64,000 bases of DNA from assembly GCA_020002185.1 (NCBI GenBank), contig CM034539.1, positions 32,678,128 to 32,742,127 of the forward strand, given 5' to 3'. Source of the DNA: Paraescarpia echinospica (lineage: Eukaryota; Annelida; Polychaeta; Sabellida; Siboglinidae). Position 1 is the stretch's first letter. The number at the start of each line of letters is the position of its first letter. The position numbers and the translations under genes are program-made. Shown here one piece after another: positions 46,943 to 64,000 of the stretch. A model generated the notes under the pieces. The model saw only the letters and a program-made list of their open reading frames with translations, had not been told where the DNA came from and made no database searches.

Positions 46943-47628
46943 TATTTATTTCAGACAATCATGATGTCCATATATACAAATACATCAATAAAAGTATGTA
47001 AATAATATAAAAATACATAGATAAGAACAATATGTTTAAAAATTATATAAATCCCGGACCCACTGGTGCCGCAGTTTCGAAGTACAATACACGTCGCTAG
47101 TTTTAATGCTATAAATAATGGGATTCAAAGACATGTCAATCCTATTCATTAAGCTAAAAATAGCCTTTCTGATTACACATTTACCCGAGCTGACATTAGC
47201 TGTAGCAAACATGTAGCGCTAGCCACATGTTTGCTACAGCTAATGTCAGCTCGGGTAAATGGGCAAATTGTTCAATATCCTGAAAGAGTTGTTATATGCA
47301 ACAATGAATTGATGAAAATTAACTTTTCTAAAGTTCACCCATAACGCACACATATAGATATTACCAAAATACGCTGTAAATAGCTTATTTTTTACAGCAG
47401 TTGAACAAAAGTGAAACTTTTGACGTAACATGTTACTCTTGGCATACAAAAGTCTCACTTTGGCTTGCATGTCAGACTCATCGGACAAGTTATTAGAAAT
47501 GACATGTCCAAGATATTTACAAGAGGTGGCAAAGTTTAACTTCTTTCCTCCTAATGTCATTTCTTTAGACAGATTTGACTTTCTAGATTCAAAGTACATG
47601 ACCAGGGATTTACTCGCATTGTATTGCA
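46912..47628 (-). mobile_element. LINE A 3' end, right arm (truncated by the duplication border)
   Basis: It holds the (ATT)n tail, the C-terminal coding part, the hairpin and the RT C-terminus to QYNASKSLVMYFESR, then stops at 47,628. The sequence beyond is unrelated to LINE A. Confidence 0.82.
47182..47261. repeat. Near-perfect 80-bp hairpin, right arm
   Basis: It is the mirror copy of the 32,247 hairpin, with the same stems and the centre AGCGCTAGCC. Its presence in both arms shows it predates the 6.6-kb duplication. Confidence 0.88.
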
Positions 47629-47787
47629 TGACTTGAGGTGTGACGGAACTTCTAGCGTAGCGCTTCATGTCTATAATTACGCGGGCACCATCTAACGGGT
47701 AACCAATTCACTAGTCGGAACTTATACTTAGACTGACTAGTTCCAAGAGTCATTCCGTTCTTTATATTTGAACCGTAAACACCTACA

Positions 47788-48083
47788 TCATGAGTTTATT
47801 GCCTATTCTACCAGCTGTCAACAAGTCCACACCATCATCGTTCCAGTGCCCAGAATGAAAGAGATATTTCTCACGTCGGGACAGCTGGAAACGGCACAGT
47901 GTCTGCAGTTGCTGTGGACCGTCAACAAATGCTAGATCACTGGATTCACTTGTCTCTGTGCCACCCGTGTCTCTGGCCCCAGCGACAAGCTCGATATTCG
48001 CGTTTTCAACTCACGTGCCCCCTACGACACACGTACCTACGGTTCCATCAAAAGCTCGACATTCCCGTCTCCATCTCAGGTGA
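47788..48083 (+). pseudogene. Degenerate ORF with a C2H2-like motif (upstream member of a pair)
   Basis: An ATG at 47,788 opens a frame of about 98 codons that contains a zinc-finger-like Cys/Phe/His pattern around 47,845-47,900. A TGA at about 47,857 lies where the second metal-binding Cys would be. The frame ends with TGA at 48,081-48,083, immediately before the next ORF. The family is not identified. The gene pair looks like part of an invertebrate virus-like or Polinton-like element, but this rests on general resemblance. Confidence 0.35.
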
Positions 48084-48085
48084 CC

Positions 48086-48826
48086 ATGGAGTATACAAAG
48101 AAGATGGCCCTGGTCGATCCCCGTATTTTGGAAAAGATTCAACCGCAACGTCCTTCGACTGCTAACCCTAACGAAAGTGTCTTGCTACGACTCGACAATG
48201 AAATGCAAGGCATATTGGAACGAAGTGATATACACGAGAGGGAAAAATTCGTGTTGTATAACTAGGTATTGCGTCGGTACAACGAGCTTTCCGACAAACG
48301 TATCCAAGAACCCATGCGTGTGGTCATCGAAAAAATTCCCAGCAAAGTCGAAAACAAAGTACAACCTGCTAACGAATATGAAATCGTCGAAAAGGAGAGC
48401 ATCGAAAACGAAATCATCGACAACGTTCCAAAAACTATGAAGCCGAAAGCACGAAGACTACTTGATAAAATGAAAGGTGCCGTAAGTTGGGACGATCGTG
48501 GCGAGATGATGTACAGAAACAAGGCGGTTCCCGGTAATATCGTGGACCTTGTGAATGACGTGTTGAGAAAACGGAAGTCGTTTGAACCGGTGGGATGGGC
48601 AACCTTCGCTCGTGGTCTCAAGGACGTCAACACGCCAATGGATTTAGTTGGGAACTCAGATCGTTGGCTTTACATGCAGACAGCGTCACTGGACGACGAT
48701 ATGTCAAAGGAAAAAAGCATTCCATTCGACAGCGATCGTTATCCGAATCGTAGACGACCTGCATCATCGCGGCGTGCAGCTCATTCGGTGACACCTTTGC
48801 AAATCACACGTTGGGAACCTTATTAG
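48086..48826 (+). pseudogene. Uncharacterised protein, possibly from a virus-like element, with one in-frame TAG
   Basis: The frame runs from ATG 48,086 to TAG 48,824-48,826 (about 246 codons) and is interrupted by a single TAG at 48,263-48,265. The part after that stop, from 48,269, is open for 185 codons. It is highly charged, with MKPKARRLLDKMKGAVSW, a GNIVDLVNDVLRKRKSFEPV segment, and an Arg/Ser-rich C-terminus. I do not recognise a named domain. Similar uncharacterised proteins occur in many aquatic invertebrate genomes, in my recollection next to Polinton/adintovirus-like genes; that link is uncertain. Codon use looks more GC-rich than the flanking LINEs. Confidence 0.45.
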
Positions 48827-48830
48827 CATT

Positions 48831-50500
48831 ACCGATTTGGAATATACAGGAACAGTGTGCAACAGGGAATATTCTGTCCATTATTTATCAGAAATATATG
48901 AAATGACAAATAAAATCGTGTTGATGCTATGGACGAGTGTGTTTGTTTTTAGTTTTCATAGTCATCAAGATACACCTCACTTTTACCTGTTTCAGTGACA
49001 ACAATTCTTTTGTGAACGTATCAATGTGGGTGGTGTTCAATATACCTAAGTGAATTTTGAATTAAGAGTGGTATGTAATGTCAAACGCTACATTGCTTAA
49101 ATCACTTGTCCTGAAGCTCACTACGACATCTGTGTAACACCAAACACTTATACCAAAGAGTGACAAGAACCAAACTTGGCGGACAAACGAAACACCAAAC
49201 ACTTAGATCAACGAGCGACAAGAATCAAACATCACATATCTTCAAGTCAAGAGACAATCATCTGCTCGGATTCACATCCATCGAGACGACCATAGGACTC
49301 GTATGAGGTATCGCTTCTTTTAACGGAAAACATATGTATATGAAACACCCGTCTTTACAGCGTAACAATTCTATATTTACAAATAGTGCGAGCGATCAGA
49401 CACGATACGACCTTCTCGAGAGTCGAAAAAGGAAAGAAAGACCGGAATCCTCGGAAGTATGGTATATACACTAGTTTTCGGCGTCATCTCATTTACATAA
49501 CCAATCAGACCGAACGTATATCACGTGACTTTCCTTAACACAAAAACTGTGCACGTTCCTGAGAGAGGCGACATCCGTCGCCACTCAACGGACACCAATG
49601 TAATTAGTCAGAGTATTGCCATCTACCGGCAATGACAGATCTCTATTCGTCGACACACTTCCGGGAATACCGGAAGCATAGAGACCGCCATGACAGTCAA
49701 GTAACTTCCGGTGCGACGTCACCTCCGACGTACCGTCCCTAGTAGAGGCGGCCATGACAGTCAAGTGACTTCCGGTACGTCGTCACTTCAGGGACAAAAA
49801 CCTAAAATTTTCGCGAGATTTACCCCAACTTTTTTTTTCTCTGACTAACCTAATTATATATGTTTACCCGCTAGATGGCGCTACCATGTAACGTAGTACT
49901 CCGATTATCCACTAGGGGGCGCTACGCCGGAAGTGGTCGTTTTCGCAGGCTACAATAATGTAGACATCGGCGTAGAAAGCACATACAGGGTATGGGAACA
50001 ACGAGTCTCACTAATCTATATCTAAACCCGCCAACCTTGGATCACCTCGTTCTATGGTCGTTCGCGTCCTCGGCCCATTGGCCTCGGGTCTAGCAATTGA
50101 CAATACATTTCTGAAAATACAACGAAAGTTATTTAGCGTTATTTACTTACTTATTTTGTTATGCTAAGCTATTCTTGCGGGTCTTTCTCCTAACGGAGGG
50201 GATTGAATGTTGAACCATTCTCTTTCTGAGGGAACCACTGTGTGAACGAGTTTTAAAATACAAAATGTTTTAATGGTGGTAACGGATTCCCTTTGTATGT
50301 TGCTTTTCACGCATTGTGGTGGAACTGACTTGTTTTACATTTAATTTGTTTTGCAGCATATTTGTAGTAATTTGTATTAAGGTCCATGCGAAATTCGTTC
50401 GCACTTATTTGGTAGCAACGTCATGATTTTATTGTGGATTGCTTTGATAATATTTATTCTGAATGAAGTACTGATTTTTCATTTTCATCGTTTCATTAAG
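48831..50500. other. Region with tandem repeats and no supported gene
   Basis: Two short tandem duplications are present: AACACCAAACACTTA...GACAAGAA at 49,137 and 49,190, and CATGACAGTCAAGTRACTTC at about 49,690 and 49,753. The 49,550-49,950 part is CpG-rich. No exon could be supported. Confidence 0.4.
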
Positions 50501-50529
50501 CTTTAACTAAATAAAACTGCTTTATAATT

Positions 50530-50995
<466 letters not shown>

Positions 50996-51034
50996 GTATT
51001 CAAGCTTGTACACATGTCAGACTTCCGTCCACTG

Positions 51035-58824
<7,790 letters not shown>

Positions 58825-58860
58825 CTGCAAGACATGAGTAACGCGTACATATGGTTGTAG

Positions 58861-58894
<34 letters not shown>

Positions 58895-59227
58895 TCGACA
58901 GATAGTGAATGAGCAAATACAAAGCATGTAAAGAAGACCTTTTTGTCGGGAGACTCTCACTAAGGCATTATAAACATACCGCTGACGTGAGAGCCTCCCA
59001 CCCATTGTAATTACAACAAAAACATTTCTACAACTCCCAATGTGGTATGCAGAACATATTTAAGTTAAAGATATGTATGTGATTAAAGATCGAAAGACAG
59101 TACGAGATGTATGTTGGTTGGCTAAGTGCATATGTAACAGTTTGTGTCCGTACGAGTATCTTTGAACAGTGCTAATAAGTATTGTTTGGTGTATGTAGAA
59201 AAACAGTAGAGACTACGTGTGTATATT

Positions 59228-60168
59228 TTATCCAAAATGCAGGGTGTCATTTTTTATGTAAAGTTGGTAGGTAATTTCTAATATATTTTCTGGTTCTCGA
59301 TGTATGACTTTATACGATAATACTTTGACGACTTTGCCTTGTGGGATAATCACGATATGCAGCGTTTTGTAACAATAGCGTTTGAAAAATTTAGGAACAC
59401 GTTTATGTACAAATTTATGAAAGAACATCAAACATTGACAAATGAAGATATCTTCCAGTTTTAATAGATTTAGATATTTCATTGTAGGTTCGGTGTGTGA
59501 GTTATGTTTACTAAGGGAAGTTATTCGGATGGCCATTTTCTGCAATTTAGAAAGTCTATCTGTATCAAATCCCCATGACAAAACGCTGCAGTTGAGGTGT
59601 GGCACAATTAATGAATTACACATGGTCTTTAATGTATATCCAGGTAGAAAATGTTTTAATTTATTCCCAGGGTTCGTGATATTTTATTAGATATTTTGTT
59701 AATGTGTGGAGTCCAGTCTAACGTTTCTTGAATAGTAGTGCCTAGAAAATTGAATGTGTGTACACACTCTATGGGTTTACCATCTATGTCTAACGGTAAT
59801 TTTATACCGGAGGTATTATGTTGTGGAAAATGAAACAGCATATATTTAGTTAAGCTTGTATTTAGAGAGAGCTTGTTTACAGATAACCATTCACTAATAT
59901 GTTTTAGTTCATCGTTATCACTGACAACATTATAGTTTGGTATATTTGAATTGCACTTGAAAAAACAGAGTGGTCCGATGAGGGTAGTATTATCAGCATA
60001 TAGTATGGCCTTGAATTTATTGATAGCAAGATGAATATCATTTATATATAGAGTAAATAGTAGGCGTCCTAATATTAACCCATGCGGGACGCCAGTTGAA
60101 ATAGATAATGTGTCAGATGTTCCGTCATCGAATTGGACAAATTGGCGTCTTTTGGGAAAGTAGCTCAT
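59228..60168 (-). pseudogene. LINE D RT and C-terminal fragments (left copy)
   Basis: STGVPHGLILGRLLFTLYIN and ILYADNTTLIG are degraded forms of PQGSxLGP and YADDT; the second catalytic Asp is Asn. GTTIQETLDWTPHI and then VPHLNCSVLSWGFDTDRLSK follow in other frames. It is inactive. Confidence 0.8.
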
Positions 60169-60486
60169 TAGCCAAGTTAGGGAAGTACCTTTTATGCCGT
60201 ACTGTTCAAGCTTTTTAAATAAAATATTGTACTATCGAAAGCTATTGACAAGTCCAAAAAATTGCAATGGGAATTTTTCCGTTATCTAAGTTTTGAAGAA
60301 TAGTGTCAGTTAGTTCGACAGTAGCCATTTCCGTTGAATGCAATTTCCTAAATCCGTACTGACTTTTATATAATAATTCGTTTATAGTTAGATAATCAAA
60401 TATTTGATCGTGTACAAAAACTTTGGAAAGTTAAGGGGAGTAGTGAAAGTGGTCTGTAATTGTTGAGCAAAGTGTTATCATCTTTT

Positions 60487-61298
60487 TTATACAGAGGAAT
60501 AACTTTGGTAATTTTTATTCGGATAAAAGCCACTTGTACAAAATACATCAAAATAATCCCCAATCTGTTGTCTATCGTTCACTTTCTGCAAATCAAGGTT
60601 GAAATCTCCTACAATTATTGTTTCTGAGTTTTCCGTTCCTAATTTTGACTGAATTTGTGCCAATTCACCAATAAAAGTGGACATTACTATGTATGGGTTG
60701 TTTAATTTCGGTGGGCTGTAAATATTACCTACTGTGATGATGTTTAGATTTGCTCCATAAATATCAATAAACAGCCCCTCCCAACCATCGGATGACTCGT
60801 ATAGATTCCTTATGTTATATTGGTAACGTTCATATAGATATACAGGGAGGGCTGTATAATTAGGCCTCCATGACCTGTACATTGTTTGCCTTGATGGATA
60901 ATATTATAATTAGGAATGTGGTATTGAGACAAGTCTGAGTCCTCCGAGAGCCACGTTTCATGCAAGCATATTGCGCTAAAACCCATGTATTTGTTGCATA
61001 GGTCCAGTAAAAGTGGAGAAAGGTGATCGAACTTTGAGTTAATGCTTTGAGCATTTAAGCTAAATATTGTAAAATTATCTTTTATAGAAATGAGAGTTTC
61101 GTTTAGTTTCAAAGTGTCTATGTATGGCGAGTGTGTCATCATAGCTATGTTTTCATTACTGTCATCTAAATTGCCGAGAATGTGTTGTAGGTTATTAGCA
61201 GCTGTTCCACCAAAATTTAGTAGTATTCTATCTTCCGATAAATTATCATCTGTATTTTGCGCCGTAAGTAGAGGATCGATTGGTATCGTGTACCACAA
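60487..61298 (-). pseudogene. LINE D endonuclease domain (left copy)
   Basis: FTIFSLNAQSINSKFDHLSP, SAICLHETWLSEDSDLS, then (other frame) VGNIYSPPKLNNPYIV and ETIIVGDFNLDL: an APE-type endonuclease. There is a frame break near 60,850. Confidence 0.8.
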
Positions 61299-61420
61299 TG
61301 GCAGTAGTTAACAGACTGGGAAGGCAGTCCGGTAGTACAAAACTAATACATTTAGTTTGATGTGGCATCTGGCCACAAACAGTTGAAAAGACGTTCCAAA
61401 AAAAAAAAAAAAAAAAAAAA

Positions 61421-62302
61421 GTGAACATTATATGTGTTACTAAAGCCGGTAACACTTACAGTGTTTTAGTGACACATTTGAGTCAAATGTATCATTATAC
61501 AACGTAACTTAGGTTAAATTATATAAATTTGGACGAACTACGCATAATCTTAATATGTATCCACGAAAAATGTCTTTACTTTGCCAAAGAGTATGCAGTG
61601 TTTATCAAATTGTATATGTGCATCCCATTATGTAGCATGACATCCGCGAAAATATTCACTATATGCATTTTATAACCATACATTTTGAGACTTCTAACTT
61701 CATAGTGTGATACCAGGGCGACAATATTAGCCACAAAGCATATAATAAATCATGATGAGTCATACCATATCAACCATAAGTAAGCGTATACACGTAGAAC
61801 ATGCGGTAAACATAAGTATGCGTATACACGTAGAACATGCGGTAAACGTAAGTATGCGTATACACGTAGAACATGCGGTAAACATAGTTCATGCCACTGG
61901 CGGTATGAATACATTGTAGCAGTAAAATTAACCCATTCTGTTGAGAAAGATATTTATAACCTCTGCCGGGACTTCACGCCTTTTAAACCATATAATCATA
62001 ATAAATATCAATGGCAGCGGCGCAGCTACGAATTGTAATATATTATCTAAACATATTTTCTAAGGGCATCTATGCACGATGAGACGTCTCAATGCCTGGG
62101 CTACAGTATCTGCTATCAAAACATGCTACTGCATGATCATTCATACATTGTTACTAAGTGCATCTTGTAATAATGTATGATGAGACGTCTGGTAAGTTCG
62201 ATGTGGAATACCATGGCCACGATAATATGTGTATGTGTGTATAATATTGCGTATGGCTTGAACATAATTCATACTACCGTTCACATGATTACAGGCAGTA
62301 AT
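61421..62302. other. LINE D spacer without coding content
   Basis: This stretch holds the 36-bp minisatellite at 61,778 and a partly duplicated GATGAGACGTCT (62,079 and 62,180). No gene is recognised. Confidence 0.45.
61778..61887. repeat. 36-bp minisatellite, three copies
   Basis: The unit is AAGTATGCGTATACACGTAG followed by AACATGCGGTAAACAT. Copies differ at one or two bases. There are no spacers, so it is not a CRISPR-like array. Confidence 0.9.
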
Positions 62303-63141
62303 TTAGTCCATTTTGTCGAGGAAGTTGTTTATCACCTCGACCGGGACTGGACGTCCCTCGGCGAACAGTTTACCGTTTCGGAAAGATGGTCGACGGTTCA
62401 GTTTGTACAATTCAACCATGTGTGGGCATATGCGTGTCTTCTCCCTCGCATCTTCTTGGATCAGGTCGTCGACGAATCGGTATGTTGTGCCGGCGAGTTT
62501 CACTCGCGCTGCTCTCATGACCATACCTCGGGTGACTCGGCTATAGAACCGAGCAGTGACATGGTGCGGGTTGTCGTTTGTTTTCTCCCCGTGCGATGCG
62601 CTTTCTCAGTAATGTTTCCCGACAACGAGAACTTCTCCTGAAGGATTTGTCCTACTGTGTTGAGACAGTTCTCACCGACCACCTCCACTCTACCAAGCAC
62701 ACGGATGTTGAAGCCGCGCGAGTGCCTCTCCTCGCGACTATGTTTTTCCTCGTGTCTCACAATTGAGGCGGTTGCGTTTAGACGTTTTCGCGACACTTGT
62801 TCTAGAGCCTATTCCAATTCGGCGAGAGATTTTTCTTCTTTGTTTGATTTGTTTGAAATGAACTCGACAGTGCTTATTAGATCAGTGATCTTTTTTTGTA
62901 CAGTCACCTTTTCATCCATATCGTTTAGTTTTCTTTCATACATTGCTTTGTTTGTAATAATGCTGACTATTTCAGTGTTCATGCAGGTAAGTGTGTTGCG
63001 TAAGAAAGTTGCGAAATCTTCGTCACGCGCGACTGGCAGTTCAGCGGCTGGGGGATTGTTCATTTCCACCGACACTGGCAAGCATTCGGTACAGACGGGT
63101 CCTTCTTGCAAGCATTCGGTACAGACGGGTCCTTCTTGCAC
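62303..63141 (-). pseudogene. LINE ORF1-like protein, one in-frame TAG and one frameshift
   Basis: From 63,141 on the minus strand: a duplicated 10-residue unit (QEGPVCTECL twice), a predicted coiled coil to about 62,812, a TAG at 62,809-62,811, then the same frame with FNIRVLGRVEVVGENCLNTV and TEKAHRTGRK. A shift near 62,560 leads to ARVKLAGTTYRFVDDLIQED and YKLNRRPSFRNGKLF. The order coiled coil, RRM-like, C-terminal domain fits L1-type (Transposase_22) ORF1. It is probably the ORF1 of a LINE, perhaps of the LINE D family. Confidence 0.6.
63075..63140. repeat. 30-bp tandem duplication in the ORF1-like gene
   Basis: AAGCATTCGGTACAGACGGG plus TCCTTCTTGC occurs twice in direct tandem, in frame with the ORF1-like protein. 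Confidence 0.92.
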
Positions 63142-63240
63142 AATTGTTTGCCATTCCTAGGCTTGGCGGCCAGTGTTCGATTGCGTAATCTTGGCTAGAC
63201 TCTAGTGTGTAATGCACTGTCAGGTTGAGTGTTTTTTTTG

Positions 63241-64000
63241 TTTGGAACGTCTTTTCAACTGTTTGTGGCCAGATGCCACATCAAACTAAATGTATTAGTT
63301 TTGTACTACCGGACTGCCTTCCCAGTCTGTTAACTACTGCCATTGTGGTACACGATACCAATCGATCCTCTACTTACGGCGCAAAATACAGATGATAATT
63401 TATCGGAAGATAGAATACTACTAAATTTTGGTGGAACAGCTGCTAATAACCTACAACACATTCTCGGCAATTTAGATGACAGTAATGAAAACATAGCTAT
63501 GATGACACACTCGCCATACATAGACACTTTGAAACTAAACGAAACTCTCATTTCTATAAAAGATAATTTTACAATATTTAGCTTAAATGCTCAAAGCATT
63601 AACTCAAAGTTCGATCACCTTTCTCCACTTTTACTGGACCTATGCAACAAATACATGGATTTTAGCGCAATATGCTTGCATGAAACGTGGCTCTCGGAGG
63701 ACTCAGACTTGTCTCAATACCACATTCCTAATTATAATATTATCCATCAAGGCAAACAATGTACAGGTCATGGAGGCCTAATTATACAGCCCTCCCTGTA
63801 TATCTATATGAACGTTACCAATATAACATAAGGAATCTATACGAGTCATCCGATGGTTGGGAGGGGCTGTTTATTGATATTTATGGAGCAAATCTAAACA
63901 ACATCACAGTAGGTAATATTTACAGCCCACCGAAATTAAACAACCCATACATAGTAATGTCCACTTTTATTGGTGAATTGGCACAAATTCAGTCAAAATT
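63241..64000 (+). mobile_element. LINE D, right (plus) copy, runs off the window
   Basis: It starts TTTGGAACGTCTTTTCAAC after a T-run and is nearly identical to the reverse complement of 61,398 downward. The endonuclease frame 63,343-63,831 differs from the left copy at one residue in the shared stretch (CNKYMD for CNKYMG). It is cut by the window end. Confidence 0.85.

Larger units (their letters stand above)
41049..47628 (-). repeat. Right arm of the 6.6-kb inverted duplication
   Basis: 6,580 bp mirror the left arm. Both ends cut through LINEs: CR1 begins abruptly at 41,049 and LINE A ends abruptly at 47,628. It is therefore the derived copy. It differs from the left by a few substitutions, microsatellite lengths and small indels. 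Confidence 0.93.
59228..61398 (-). mobile_element. LINE D, left (minus) copy
   Basis: Endonuclease and RT pieces of a CR1/jockey-like LINE run from a poly(A/T) border at 61,398-61,420 down to about 59,228. The 5' 760 bp are nearly identical to the plus-strand copy starting at 63,241. Confidence 0.82.

Noticed and set aside
47246..47668. Treating the right-arm LINE A frame as a gene starting at 47,668
   Set aside because: The first residues come from unrelated flanking DNA joined at the duplication border (47,628).
61778..61887. CRISPR-like array
   Set aside because: The units are contiguous, without spacers, in an animal genome. It is a minisatellite.

Overview
The window is animal nuclear DNA. 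It is AT-rich, its genes are split by GT-AG introns, and it carries a nicotinic acetylcholine receptor gene, a TSSK-family kinase gene, tRNA-derived SINEs, many families of non-LTR retrotransposon, a Ty3/gypsy remnant and Tc1 and hAT DNA transposons. There are no operons or bacterial signals. The mix suits an invertebrate metazoan, probably a lophotrochozoan or another marine invertebrate; the sequence alone does not fix the phylum.

Two host genes could be reassembled exon by exon, both on the minus strand. (1) About 10.1-2.4 kb holds a protein kinase of the testis-specific serine kinase (TSSK) type. Eight exons join in phase. It keeps the VAIK lysine, the alpha-C glutamate, APE and the DxW motif, but HRD has become HRN, the catalytic-loop Asn has become Ser, DFG has become DFC and the Gly-rich loop has no glycines: a predicted pseudokinase. 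(2) 58.8-51.0 kb holds an alpha-type nicotinic receptor subunit. Seven exons join in phase, including the family's 146/45/110-bp exons, and carry the Cys-loop, vicinal cysteines in loop C, TM1-TM4 and a cation-selective M2. Only the signal-peptide exon was not found.

The rest is mostly mobile DNA. 0-2 kb: a SINE and LINE tails. 2-10 kb: the kinase gene, with a LINE tail in one intron and microsatellites. 11-15 kb: a SINE, hAT termini and a Tc1 element nested in an hAT element. 15.7-20.2 kb: a Ty3/gypsy element whose right LTR is split by a LINE. 20-31 kb: LINE fragments, a zinc-finger-bearing LINE, a MITE and long stretches with nothing recognisable. 30.9-47.6 kb: a 6.6-kb inverted duplication (31,879-38,471 against 41,049-47,628) made of at least five stacked repeats, around a 2.6-kb spacer with the 5' half of a CR1-like LINE. 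47.7-48.8 kb: two degenerate ORFs of an uncharacterised, possibly virus-like element. 59.2-64.0 kb: a second inverted pair, two head-to-head copies of another LINE.

The main points are the pseudokinase, the large inverted duplication (right copy derived, private frameshifts in each arm, nested hairpins), the second head-to-head LINE pair and the virus-like ORF pair. The two inverted structures could be real rearrangements or assembly fold-backs, and need spanning reads.
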